Part shown: positions 28,501 to 41,560 of the stretch, piece by piece
How positions within the stretch are numbered: position 1 is the first letter of the stretch
Layout of the letters: every line of letters begins with the position of its first letter
DNA from: Entrophospora sp. SA101
Lineage: Eukaryota > Glomeromycota > Glomeromycetes > Entrophosporales > Entrophosporaceae
Length of the DNA: 64,000 nucleotides
Direction of reading: 5' to 3'
NCBI GenBank assembly: GCA_958430865.1
Contig: CAUDNR010002380.1
Coordinates: 5,143-69,142, forward strand
Notes under the pieces: generated by a model
Told to the model about the DNA's origin: nothing
What the model saw: only the letters and a program-made list of their open reading frames with translations
The model's database searches: none
Made by a program: the position numbers and the translations under genes

Positions 28501-28870
28501 CTTCAATCTTTCACTTACATACATGACTTCTTTAAGAAATCCAAAAAAATGTATAGGCTAGGAAAATTATCTACAATTCTCCTTCCCTCCTCCTATACTT
28601 AAATAGCATTTGTTTGTTTTTAACAAGTAGGTTAACAGGTTTTTTTTAATGACCTTTAGCAAGTCTCATATATTTAAGAACAATTATATTCGATTTATTG
28701 ATTGTTGTTTCCATTCTTTAAATGACAACTTATATATCTATGGATGATTATAATTAGAGAATGATTTTTCCGATCTTTGCTTATTATGATGATAATTTTT
28801 GTGGAGAAAAGAATTACAAATTGGTTTTTAACGTTCATTTAATTTATATCTAAGCTTAAATCATATATAT

Positions 28871-29212
28871 ATGTACGCTCTTGTATTTTGTACTTTGAAA
28901 AATATAGACCATTCGTTAATTACGATGTGCGATAATAGATACATCTGTAGATCTTATCAAAATTTTGATAATACAATCATTGTTTCAACTTTAAATTATA
29001 AAAATTTCCAAATATGGCAAAGAAATAAATTTATTCAGAAATTTTATTTTGTTAATAAAATTCATCCTTTTTTACTTCTTCTTTTTCTTTATCATCTAAA
29101 GAACAATACTCGATTGATTTCATTGTCCCGACCTTCTTCATTCATTATTGAAAATTCTCAAAAACGAATTGAACTTCTCAAACTAATCTGTAAACGATAC
29201 AACCAACAATGA
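28871..29212 (+). CDS. Unassigned ORF, 113 codons
   Basis: An ATG frame beginning MYALVFCTLKNIDHSLI runs to a stop at 29212. It is longer than expected by chance in such AT-rich DNA, but has no motif, signal peptide or repeats and no link to a neighbour. It could be a small gene, an exon or noise. Confidence 0.2.
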   Translation: MYALVFCTLKNIDHSLITMCDNRYICRSYQNFDNTIIVSTLNYKNFQIWQRNKFIQKFYFVNKIHPFLLLLFLYHLKNNTRLISLSRPSSFIIENSQKRIELLKLICKRYNQQ

Positions 29213-29683
29213 TGCTAGTTGTGAATAATAAACGGTGTTATTGCTTTGTGTAATTATTATAATAGTAATATATAATAAAGAAAGAGCGAATTTGAAGACA
29301 TCAACAAAAATTTCAGGGTATTATTTCATCGTTTATTATCATCCTCGCATTATCATTATTACATTTTCCCCTTCCCCAAAAAAACCAAAATTTTTATAAT
29401 TAATTACCAAATTTACTTTTGGGCTAGTAAATATTTACTAATTGTTTACCTTTTAGGTTAAGCTCGCTTAATCTGCCATTGTTAAAATATGGTAAAAAAT
29501 AATGCTGATGATATAAGATTAATTAATTAAGGACGATTATTAAAAATTTAACACAATAGAAGCCATTGTTTTTTAAAAATTTTTTTTCGATGATTTTTGA
29601 TATGCAAAAAATAAACAAATAATGATCCAAAATAAAGACTTTTAATAATCATCACGGAAGAAATTGAAATTCAAAAGGTTTTA

Positions 29684-29687
<4 letters not shown>

Positions 29688-29741
<54 letters not shown>
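29688..29741. repeat. (ATT)n microsatellite
   Basis: An almost uninterrupted run of about 17 ATT units in intergenic DNA. Confidence 0.9.
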
Positions 29742-29742
<1 letters not shown>

Positions 29743-31195
29743 TACTGTTGTCATTATTTATTATTTTATTATATAGTTCCATTGTTTAGGAAAAATCATG
29801 GCCAAAGGTTAAAATTATAAGAAGGATAATAATAATTAGAATAATAATAATAATAAATATGTGCAGATATATTTTGCATATTACAATATTCTTCACATCT
29901 TTACTTTCTTCTTCGTGAAGAATTTTAAAGGTATGATGAAATCATTGATTGAAATTGGATAAATGAAGGAATGAAAATATTGGCAAAAAAAGTGAAGACT
30001 GAATCACAAGCGCTTAGTTGTATGTTAAACAATTACGAAAGTTGATTGAATTGAATCGAATTGAAATCTTAATAAATCTTAATATTTGATGGAGAAATGA
30101 GTTGGAAACGAGTGACTTACTAGTTATTTGGTCTATTAGTAGATCATCTAGTAATTAATTGGCAGTTGATAAATAAAATATTTTTAAAGGTAAGTGCATG
30201 ATTATTTTTTACGAATTTATATATATATGGTACATATATGTATAACTTCACATGTATGCAACTAGTTTTTTTTCAAATTTATCTTTTGATTGTTCCTAAT
30301 TAGGTTTCTTTATTATCGTATATATGTCTAATAATAATTAACTTTGGAATAGACTCTCAAATAAACTAATTAATAAACTTGGGGAATAGACTAACCATTT
30401 ACTTTTAAAAAATAAAACGAATTGATAAACCTTTCAAATTAGTTCAGAGATAGGCTAATATTCTAGCTGATGAACCTGTTAATCATAAGCGAATTTGTAA
30501 ATTATCAACATGATGACGATAAAATTTACGTTTTTAAATTATTCCTTCTTATTAAAGAAATGAGAGATTTAACAAGAGACATGACGATGCTGGCGACGAC
30601 GATGAATGAGATCGAGTAAGTAATTGAATGAATGAATTAGTTTTATTCGAATATTATGAAAATTGTTGAAAATGTAATGTTTTGTTACATATATCAGTGT
30701 ATAAGATATATTTGTACATTCATCATCATCCATCATCTATTCTTGTGCTGTAGATGCTCACATAAAGAAAACAACCAAATTTTTTTTTTGTGGAGAAATA
30801 ATTGTTTGTTTGCTTGATTGACTGAACCTAATTAAAGTAACTGGACTTATTTTTTTTAAACAATGATAGATAAACATAAAATAAATTATTTATTTATTTA
30901 ATTATTTATTATTAATATTAATAATTATTCTATGAATTTATTTAAATAACTTGATAATAAATAAAACACAATCTGAACTACAATGCACACATATACCTCA
31001 CATATACTTTACATGCAAACTACATACATTTTCATAAAAAGAATAATCCCACTATTATTACCATTATTTTCTTTACCACTCACCCATGTATACTATTACT
31101 ACAAAACAGCATCTTTTTGATGAAGATTCATTCACTGCCAACTTTAAACACCAATTAATTATTAAAAAAAAAAAATTTATATCGTCAATTATCAC

Positions 31196-31297
31196 TCAAT
31201 TATCCCTATTGCTATAACTGCTGATGCTTATATCTCCACCGCTACTACCACCACCGCCATCATCACCCACATACAAATTCTTATTATATTGCACTGC
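31196..31297 (-). CDS. Possible orphan terminal exon, Gly/Ser-rich
   Basis: After a candidate acceptor (attcgcag) the minus strand reads QYNKNLYVGDDGGGG, then SSGGDISISSYSNRDN and a stop. Gly-rich coding is unusual for this AT-rich background. No upstream exon was found, so the gene model is incomplete and the call is weak. Confidence 0.25.
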   Translation of the reverse strand, partial: AVQYNKNLYVGDDGGGGSSGGDISISSYSNRDN

Positions 31298-32900
31298 GAA
31301 TATTACACACTATTATTATTAAACTACTAACTTGATTTTTGTGGGGTAATATAAATTATAAATTACAATTTATTTATAATTGCCAATTTAAATTAATGTA
31401 TTAATTAAAAGTTGTTAATTATTTTTCAAATTTGGTAAAATTTCTTTTTTTAATTAATATTTTATTATTGTACAAGTTAATGTTGGTTAATTAATATTAA
31501 TAAGTTTTTTAAATTAATATTATTAATTAATTATGAACCTTTAGCTCGTCATCACAATTATTATAATTATTATTAAATTGATTATTATCGTTTTCACTCT
31601 TCACTCTTTTTCTCTTGCGCTCCCTTTTCGTTTCTTGCACAAAAAATACTTTAATGATAATTACATGAATGAATGAATTAGTAGATCAAGCAAGTCTTGA
31701 CTTAAAAAATTTTTTAATAATAAAGTCTCGTGTAACACTAACACCCCAGATAACTTTTTTTTTGATCACCTAGAATTTAGGATTCTTAGATGTTAGATAG
31801 ATAGATAATACGTAATGCTGGGTCCTATTTACCATAAAAAATCATTTTAGACTGAATCATTATATGAGAAAGTTTAAATTAATGGAAATGTATATCGCGT
31901 GTTCTATCGTCCATCAAGAACTAAAAATAAAATAAAATAAAGCAAGATAAAATAAAATAAAATAAAATAAATTTATAGATTTATATTATTATTATATATA
32001 TATAATGTTAACTAACATTAACGCGTGTAATAATAATCTTTGTATAGATATTTTTTTAAAAAAAAATTATATTTATTTTCACATAGGCGTGATATATTTT
32101 AAAAAATTTTTTTATCTATTATTATTATTTTTATTAAATTGAATCAATCTATAAAAATAAAATAAACTTAAAAAAACTGAAGAAAAAATTATATAAATAA
32201 CTGGAATTTTGGACGCTTACTTTTCTTTCTCTCACTCTCTCCCACTCTCTCACACAATAATTAATATTATAATAAATATCTTTTAATAATAATAATAATA
32301 AATATTAATAATTATAATCATAATTATAATATATAAAATTATTACCTAGAAATAATTTCTAAAAAATTCGTGCAACTAAAATATATTACTCTCAAATCGA
32401 ATAATCACAGTTACACGCACGTTTTTAAGACCCTTTTTTTTAAATTAAAATAATATATATAAAAATTTTATAGTAGTACAACCATTTGAATTATTTAAAA
32501 CGCCCGTTTAAAATCAATCAATTCATTTCTTTATAAATAGTAAATAATTTCTCGGCCATAAAAAATATTTAAAATTTAAAATTTAAAAAAAATCTAAAGA
32601 CTTAAATTAATTATTTTTTACGTTTGCTCGTAAAAAAAAAAAAAATTCATTTCCTCTTATTTAATTTTGGTTCTCTTGATTTACATTATAATAATAATAA
32701 TAATAATAATAATAATTTAATACACTTTTAAAAAATAATTCTTTTTTTTTACATTTTTTTTTAAAAAAAAAAGAAACTAAAAAATCAAAATCACAAAATT
32801 CCATTGTATATAATACACGACGTTTACGTTTTTCTTCTTGTATCATAATTTAATACTTTTTTTATATAAAAACTATTTCTTTACATTTAAATTATAAAAA

Positions 32901-35900
32901 ATGACTTCAACTTCAGTACGGTAGGATTTCAAAAAAAAAAAATTTTTTTCTCTTTCACATTCTCTCTTCCTATCATACCAATCTTTTTCACTTTATTTAA
33001 AATTCTAATAATTCTTCCTTTTCTCTCATTTGTACATAATACAGTGTCGCCTTAAGAGTAAGACCTCTTAACAGCAAAGAAATACTACAAAATTGTAGTG
33101 AATGCATATCATTAATACCCGACGCACCTCAAATACTTATCGGCCAGGATCGTCCATTCACATTCGATTATGTGTTTTCTTCTGATACTCCTCAAGGAGA
33201 TGTGTTTCAAGATTGCGCGCTTCCATTACTCGAAAAACTTATGGAAGGGTAATTATTATTTTAAAAAAAAATTTAAATAGATTTTACCATATATATGATG
33301 TGTAATGTAACACATCATCTCGTCAATAAACTTTGCTAATTTTTTCATTGTTTAAATATAATAGATACAATGCTACAATATTGGCATATGGGTAAATATC
33401 ATTTGTTATTGTTTAATTTTTTATTCAATTCCGCGATTTATTTTTATTAACTTATATACTTATTTAATATTTAATTCATTTTAGTCAAACTGGTAGTGGA
33501 AAAACTTATAGCATGGGCACAGCTATTGATGGTGCAAACATTCCTCCTGATCATCAAGGTAAACAATTCATTCAAACTTCTTCTAATCTAAATTTGGTTT
33601 TTATTTATCGTTCTCTTTATTGCATTTGCATTTGCATTTGCATGGTTTCACCAAATTCTGTCCATTGTTGCTATTCTAATAACAACCTGCATCGCTTGTT
33701 TATTTATTGGCACGAATGATCTACAAATAATCTTAAATTTGTGCAACTATATTTAATGACATCATCATTATTCTTTTTTTTTTAAAAAAAAAAAAATAGG
33801 TATAGTTCCTCGTGCAATCTACCGATTATTCGAAGATTTAGAAAAGAAAAAAATAAAGCATCCATCATACGAATACGAAGTAGCGGTATCTTTCTTAGAA
33901 TTATATAATGAAGATTTGATCGATTTATTAAATTTACAACGTGAACACAACAAAAAAGGAAAAAGTGATTTGACCATCAGAGAAGATGCTAACGGACAAA
34001 TATATTGGGCCGGTGTTAAAGAAGTAACCGTTGGGTCTCCTGATGAACTCTTAGGGTATTTATATTTATTAATAATCACTTTGTAGTTAATTAAATAGTA
34101 AATAATGATTAATATATTAATTATTTTCAATAAAAATTTTCTTCAATAAAATAGTCATTTACAAAAAGGTTCATTAAGTAGAACAGTCGCTTCAACCGAA
34201 ATGAATTTGGTATCTTCAAGATCACATGCAATATTTTCAGTCATATTGAAACAAACTAAAATTGAAGAAGAAGATAAAGAAAATAAGGAAAACCAAGATC
34301 CTTCCTCATCATCATCTGCTGATACTTCTGCTGCTGCAAAAAGAAAATCAAAATCAAAAGCTTCAACTGCTAAAATAGTTTCGAAATTTCATTTCGTAGA
34401 TTTAGCTGGTTCTGAAAGAGTAATTATTTTTACACGCACACATACACACATACATATATATTTTTTATCATAATTATATTTATATATTAATTAATTATTA
34501 TTAATTTATTTTAGCTTAAGAGAACTAATGCTGTTGGTGATCGTGCAAAAGAAGGAATTTCAATTAATGGTGGTTTATTGGCTCTTGGTAATGTGATATC
34601 AGCTCTCGGTGATGAATCACGAAAAGTTACTCACATTCCATACAGAGATTCTAAATTAACGAGATTATTACAAGATTCTTTGGGTGGTAACAGGTAAATT
34701 ATTCGGTGATATATAATTTATATTCGTTGGGTTATCTTTTATATATTATAATTCTCTAATTTGTTTGTTTTATTTCTCTCTATGCTTGTTTAGTCAAACT
34801 CTTATGCTTGCATGTATATCACCCGCCGACTCCAATTTCATGGAAACTTTAAATACATTAAAATATGCCAACAGAGCACGTAACATCAAAAATAAAGTTA
34901 GCGTTAACGAGAATTTTGGTGGAAATTCAATAGAAATAAATCAATTACGTGGTCAAATAAGTAGATTAAAGATGGAAGTTCAAACATTAAGATCTTGCGG
35001 TGCAAATGAAGAAAACACCCGCGCATACGAAGAAGAAATAAAAAAACTTAAAGGAGACTTGGGTATGACTAAAATGAAATTACAAACCGTTGAACAAGAA
35101 CTTATCATGGCAAACACAGAGAAGAAAACTTTATTATTGGAAATCGGTTATAATGATCGTGATCTTTCGGAGGCTGATCGTGAACATAGAATGAAAACTC
35201 ATCACATAATACAAGAATTCGAGACTCAAATCTCTAATTATAAAAACCAAGTTTGCGACCTTCAAGCAGTTATTCAACAGCAACAATCTGCCTCACCTCG
35301 TAAATCTTCCTTGGCTGGCAGCACTCCTGGAAGAGAGAAAGGTCACATCAAATTCATTGATCAACCAAATAATTATTCTGATGATGAATTAAAAAGTAAT
35401 GATAGCGACAACAACAACAACACTTCTTCAAAGAAAAAGAAAAGCAAGAAGAAACGTTCAAAGAAAGGTAGCAGCAGTGGTGGAATTAAATCATCTAGAG
35501 CAAATGGCCATTTCCCAATTTCTCAAGACTCCGATCAACCCCTCGATCTTCAACAGTTCCAACAACAACAACAACAATTCCAAGAAGGCGAATTTATTAA
35601 GCCTCAAGATTTAGATGAAGCCAAGAAATTGTTTGCTCATTACACCCAAGAAAATGAAAATGGTGAAAATAATAATGATGACGAAATCGAGATTGATCAA
35701 CAATTGATGGATGAAAATGGCATTATTAAATTCCCTAGAAGATTAAGACGTCGTAGTGCAAGAGACACCATTGAAAAAGCCAAGGAACAAATTAAACAAG
35801 GTCTTATACTCCTTAAAAACGGTGGTTCAATGCACGATGATCCTGTCTTGAGTCAATTGATTAAAGCTCCTTCAACAACTAAAAGTGAGAGTTACTTGGA

Positions 35901-38853
35901 ACAAATGTTGATTGCAAATCATTTGAGAGACGAAAAAAGACGTTCAAGCAGTGTATCATTCAGTGAAATCCAAACATTCGAAGTACCATCTTGGCAAGAA
36001 CCTTCTTCATCAACTGATCCAAATCAACAACAAAATTCAAACCAACAACAACAACAACGTCGTGCCTCAAACTCTAGTCGCTCAGTCAGTTTCTCCGACC
36101 AACAAATCTCACCTAGCTCTACAAAATCCTCATCCTCACAAAACAGCACCGGTCAATCATCTCAACAAAACGCTATTACTCTTTCACGTATGTTGCATAG
36201 AATCCAAGCAGACATTGCTGTCAAAGAGCAACTTGTCGCGCAATTGGAACGCGCCGAACAAGAATTCACATTCATGCGAGCCCAATATGAACAACAATTG
36301 GCTCAAATGCAAGAAAATTTGATTAATATGCAACGTGAAAGAAATTCAGCTGTAAAACGTACACAAAATTCAAGTACTGGCGTAAGCACTCGTGACAAGA
36401 GTTCGATACTTGCTGAACTTAAAGCTCGCTATGAACATAAGATGAAACGTTTGATTCAAGAAATTGGTGATCTTCGCCGTAAATATAACGAAGCAACCCA
36501 AAAAAGTAATGTCGAGAAGAATCAAAACGAAACAATGCTTAGAAGCATGAGATCTCAAGTCGAACATCTTAAAAATGAAAAATTGAGATTGATCAAACGT
36601 ATGAAGTCTGAGACCGAAAAGATTCGTGAAATGACTGAACGTAACGAACGTGAAGTTCAAAGCCTACGTCGTAAAGAAAAGGCTGCACAAGAACAAAGAA
36701 AACGACTTGAGAAATCAAACGAAATGCAAAAACTTATGCTTGAAAAACGTCAAAAGGAAGTTTTATTAACAACTGGTAAACTTAAATCAGTAATGACCTT
36801 ACTCAAACGTACTTCAACACCAAAATCCATTGCAAAAGCGTTCCGTAATACCAAACGTGGTAAAATAACTAGTGGCAGCGCTGGTAATAATGGCAATGAT
36901 GAAGAAGTTAAAGTTAGTAGTGATACTGCGAGAAGAACTTCGGATGATTTGGTTTTAATTGAAGAAGAAGTATTTGCAAGTGGTAAAGAGAAGAAGAAAC
37001 AACTTGATGAAGCAATCTACAAGTATATTACTGGTCGTCAATCATTGGCGTTGATGGATGAATTGATTCAGAAGCGTGATGCATTAGTTGCTGAGAAACA
37101 TGTGTTACTTTGTGAACGTGAAAAAACCATTACTGCTGAGAACTCTGATAATAACAGTGATAATGGCAATAACCAAGATTTGGATGATAGGATTGAAGTG
37201 ATAAATTCGGAAGTTACTTATATGAATGCTAGAATTCGTGCATTACAATCTGAAGCTGCAAGAACTGCAGCAGCAGGAACGGAAAAACAAAGAAGAAGAT
37301 CCTCAGTGGAAAAAGTCAATAATGATGATAAATCACCATCAACACCACCACGTAAAAATAGTGGTAAACCTGAAAAGAAATTGTCATTCACATTGCCTGA
37401 GGATGTTACGCCTGAAGCATCATATGATATAGCAGTTGAGATTTTAAGGAACCTGGATCCAATCGAGGCCCAAACAGTATTAGAATCATTCTTTGAAGAT
37501 ATTATTAAATTACGTAGCGGTGCATGGTCGAACCAGATGACACTTGCACAACAAGAAACAACAATGTTGGAGTTGCGCAAAACATTATTGGCTATGCGTA
37601 GAGCAGCGGTTTTGGCAACTGTCGAATATGAGAGAAGGAATAAAGATCTTGAAGAAAAATTGAAACGTGGGGGAAGATCACCAAGTCCAGTAACAGAAGA
37701 AAATAAAGAATTAAAAATAAAGACAATAGAGGATGATGCAGTGGATACAATTTCATTGTTTGATCGTATCTACGAGACAGCATTTGCACAAGTTGAGGCA
37801 GCTGTTTCGGTTAGCGGCAGTGGAACCCCTAATACGCCTAATACTCCTAATGCGTCACATTCTAGACGTGGATCCTCCTATTTCTTTGATCATGACGATT
37901 CAACTGTGATTGCATCACCTACTGAGGAGGCACCAAAAATCATGACCAGAAAAAATTCACGTTCACAATTACCACCAAGCTGGCTAAAGAATTCTGAGAC
38001 TGGAAGAAAATCATCAATTGATTCAACCGGTACTAAAGACAGCAGTAATGGTAATATAATAGAAACAAGGCAAACCACTGCAACTCCTTCTTCATTACAA
38101 AGAGAGAATAGTACAAGTAGTCTTTCTGGTAGTAATAGTATGAGCAGAAGAAATTCAAATGGTAAAAGATTAAAGAGATATACTAATGATAGCAATAAAT
38201 CATCTAATGATGATATTAGTTTACCACCAAGCACACCAACAACAACTTCAGTAAGTCGACAAAATAGTTCAACAAGTATGGGATTCTATACTGAAAATAA
38301 CAACAACAGTACCACCACTGGGGCTGCTAACGATAATAACGAAGAAAATACACAACATCGTGATAGTGGATATTTCGGAGGAGTCGTTATGGATGTTAAG
38401 AGAAGATCACAAAGCAGTATGGCAATGGTACGACGAGGATCCAAAGATGTTTCACATCTTTCTCAAAACTCATTTGGTAGAAGTTCACCTGAAAGTGAAG
38501 AAGTAGCAGGCATCATGGCAGGAAATGGTGAACGTAGAGGATCAATAGTACAACATCATACACACACAAGATCAGAAACACCACCATGTGTTAATGTATA
38601 TGATAGATTATCAAGAAGTCATACACATTCAAGTTCTGCCAAAAACACACCAACAAAAAAAGCAATGAAGGACTTTAACAATAGTGAACGAAGAGGCAGT
38701 TTTAGTGAACAACGAAGAGATAGTTTTAGTGAACAACGAAGGGGTAGTTTTAGTAAATCACATATAAAACAAAATAGTGGAGGAGTTGACAGTGCGTTAG
38801 CAGCATTAGAAGGTAAAAATAAATCAACAGCCACAACAACGACTATCGATTAA
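32901..38853 (+). CDS. Kinesin-4-like motor protein (KIF4/KIF21 type)
   Basis: Eight exons join in frame: 32901-32920, 33045-33248, 33365-33391, 33485-33558, 33800-34055, 34155-34419, 34515-34693 and 34794-38853 (1694 aa). The N-terminal motor begins [16 protein letters not shown]. It has the P-loop in [34 protein letters not shown], switch [13 protein letters not shown], switch [20 protein letters not shown] and [21 protein letters not shown] charged Ser/Lys insert ([10 protein letters not shown]) sits before the strand leading to switch II. The neck NRARNIKNK leads into long coiled coils (about residues 360-460 and 750-980). A conserved helical segment ([19 protein letters not shown]) and a disordered basic/Ser-rich tail follow. 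Kinesin-4 motors walk on and regulate microtubule plus ends. The family choice rests on motor motifs and tail layout. The tail has many RRxS sites. Confidence 0.92.
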
Positions 38854-39720
38854 AAAAAATTTATTTAATTTATTTAATAAGAACTATATAATTTAACTAC
38901 AATAATACTTAATTAATAATTTTTAATTATTATAATTTTAATAATTATTTTTAATAGAAGATTGTGTGTATATAGACATAATATATATATATATATAAAT
39001 ATAAATATTACTTTTCCCTTCTTTATTTATAAATAGATTTTTTTATAAGAAATTTTTATTTTTAAAAATATTTTGTAATATAAAAAAAAAATTTTAATTG
39101 TAAATTTTCTTTCATATTTTTTATTTTTTTGGTTATTTAAAAAAAAAAAAAAAAACTTATTTAATTTCTACTTTTTTTTAAAAAAAATTATGCTTTTTAA
39201 TTCCTACTTTATTAAAACAAAAAAAAACAAAAAAACTCTAAAATTTGATTATTAAAATTTAAATTAAAAAAAAAATATATAATAAAAACACGCTTTTTTT
39301 TAAAGAAAAAAAAATCCGAGAACAATGACAAATATTAAGTGTTGATTGTTTTTCTACGTGTTTAATTTTTTTTTTGACGTGTGTAAAAATTCGACAACAC
39401 GTGATGTAAATATTATTATAATGGACTAGTCGCCATAATTCTTTTTTTATAATGTAACCTTTTTTCTTATTCTCATTTTTATTTATTTGAGAATTTGGAA
39501 TTTGAGAGTTCCAAAAAAAAAAATCTTTGTTGTACAAATTGAATAATATTAATTTTTTTTCTTTCATATTAACAGTTAATTAATATTAATTAAAATCACC
39601 CACCCCCTTTAAGATAAAAAGAAAAAGGAATAAACAAGTAATAATGACAATGAAACATTGAACTTTTTATTTAACATTAACCCAAAAAGTTTTAAAACAA
39701 TATTTACATTATTTAAAATT
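38854..39720. other. 3' flank of the kinesin-4 gene
   Basis: Extremely AT-rich, with poly-A/T runs and (TA)n. It probably contains the kinesin-4 3' UTR and polyadenylation site. Candidate signals (aataaa-like) are too frequent here to choose one. Confidence 0.5.
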
Positions 39721-40065
39721 TTTTCTGTGACATGATATGATGTGCGTTGTCGGCTATAGAGAAAAAAAAATTTCTTTGGGAAAAACAATGAATCCTAATT
39801 AAGCAAGTTGTTGTAACGATAAATAAAAAATGTGATGATTACAACTAGGTCAATAAAATAATTAAGGTGATTGTTTGCCTAAAGATTTTAATCTAGAAAA
39901 ATATAAACATACACGTGAACATCAATCATTCTTTTGCAATCATCACGTAGATATAATTGCACGTGCGTAAATCAGAAAGCGAGAAGGATAAAGATGAGGG
40001 AGGGTAAAAATAAAAAATTATCCGAAACAATTCCACATCGGATTCTTTTCTTTGCTCTTGGAATT
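39721..40065. repeat. Left copy of a diverged ~350 bp direct repeat
   Basis: This aligns with 45093-45460 in the same orientation. Shared words include tgtcggctat, cctaattaag, ttttgcaatcatcac, agaaagcgag, aggataaagatgag and ccgaaacaattccacatcgg. Divergence is high, with several gaps. The function is unknown. Confidence 0.65.
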
Positions 40066-40878
40066 TCACCAGCATAATATATGTAATCGTCCCCATAATC
40101 GTGTAATTTTTTTCTGTTGCAATATATTTTAAAATTTTTATTGGTTATGCACATTTAGAAACTAAATTGGAGATCGCGATGATTTTGCGGAAAAATATAT
40201 TAATTCTATAACGATCTACATGATTTTAATTGGTTCTTGTTATCCATGTTTTAGTCGTGTAACTAGTACAAATTTAGGTCTGATTAGGTGATTTCCGATA
40301 TGTAATTTCATACACTGCTTGTTGTAACTTAAATAGTTGTTATAGAAAAAAAAGATTCGACCAAATTCTAAAAATCTTACAAATAATAGCAATCAGTCCT
40401 GAATCTCAAAATATATTAGTGGAATTTTGTTAAAGATCTTGTAATTTAATTTTACACAAAATTTCATAGAATAAAAAACCTTTACCTGTCAATAGTCTGA
40501 AAGATAGCATCCCCTTTTTACAATCATTTATACCGTGTAACAAATAATTTTCAATTGTTTTAAAGTAGTGACGGGACTATACGGTAGATATTTGAACTAT
40601 TAGAAGTAGTGGTTTATGTGTATATATTATTTTTAATGAACGATTTAATTATTGTCATTAAATGACATATAAGGTATAAAATAGTCATCATGGAAAAATT
40701 ATTGAGTTTGTATATAATATTAAAATTATCTATCAGGATGGATAATTAGTATTAGTGGCTATATTCATATATCTACCAATTATCCGTTCAAATAAATCTG
40801 ATATCTAGATGATTGGGTTAGCATCTGAGTATCCAATGGATATCCATTCAATTACACAGAAAGAAATAAAACTTGTAT

Positions 40879-41560
40879 TTATTTTGCTTCGTGAACTTCA
40901 TATTTAAAAAACCGTTTATATATTAGTTGATTTATTTCAGATAGTAGATAACCAATTGGGATTTGTTGAAATAAGTGTATTTTTGTGTTTTTAGCCTTGT
41001 CTTTGAAAAACACAAAAACTAGCGTAATAACCAATATTGTGTACCAAGTAAAAGTTGTTCCCCATAACAGAATCGACTTGAATTGCGGATGATTCATGCT
41101 TTTTCACGTCATGTAAATGAATAATCGGTTTTTAAAATTCGTTGTAATTTTGTATATTTTCTTCGGCCTTTAATATTTGAAATAAATTTTTGGGTATCTA
41201 CAAAACTGTCATTCGGATACAACTTCGTGATATATGGGCCTTTTTGATAGAAGCAAGGATAATTCTGAGAACTTTGATCCAAAAACTCAGTTATTTTCAA
41301 CTCTTGTCACACCACCCCGAGTACACTAGAAACCTTGTTCATTATTTTGATTGGGTAGAAATATAACTGTCTTATTATTATAACTTGTAGTGTTATTGAC
41401 CCTGAGTGAGTTGTCCTCGTTTCCATTTAAAAGTTCCTATATATTAAATCACAAAAACGACAGTATTATCCTATAATTTGGAGGCTATATCACCAGTTAA
41501 TAAAGTTCTTGCCATGTTTTCGTAGCCAATCAAATTAGTGCCCAATCAGATCTTACGTTA
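40879..41560 (-). pseudogene. Broken or multi-exon gene for a small membrane protein
   Basis: Coding-like pieces follow one another on the minus strand in changing frames: LIGYENMARTLLTGDIASKL (about 41545-41485), ELLNGNEDNSLRVNNTTSYN with KTVIFLPNQNNEQ (about 41436-41330), KITEFLDQSSQNYPCFYQKG with PYITKLYPNDSFVDTQKF (41300-41109), then MNHPQFKSILLWGTTFTWYT with ILVITLVFVFF (41097-40879). The last piece has one clear membrane helix and a basic tail ending at a stop. Gaps between pieces are too short for normal introns in places, which favours decay. I do not recognise the family. Confidence 0.45.

Larger units (their letters stand above)
25501..32900. other. Gene-poor stretch upstream of the kinesin-4 gene
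   Basis: AT-rich throughout, with (ATT)n at about 29688-29741, (AAAAT)n near 31922-31970 and (AAT)n near 32687-32716. A 113-codon ATG frame at 28871-29212 (plus) is the longest. It is rich in Lys/Asn/Ile/Leu and has no recognised domain. A glycine/serine-rich possible exon lies at 31196-31297 (minus). Pyrimidine-rich tracts near 28330-28520 and 32940-33040 could belong to transcript leaders. Confidence 0.5.

Noticed and set aside
32661..32846. Minus-strand frame MIQEEKRKRR as a divergent gene next to kinesin-4
   Set aside because: It runs into poly-Lys/poly-Tyr from homopolymer and aat tracts, and overlaps the kinesin-4 leader. No following exon was found.
35399..38834. Several 65-123 codon frames on both strands
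   Set aside because: All lie inside the long kinesin-4 exon and are out-of-frame shadows.
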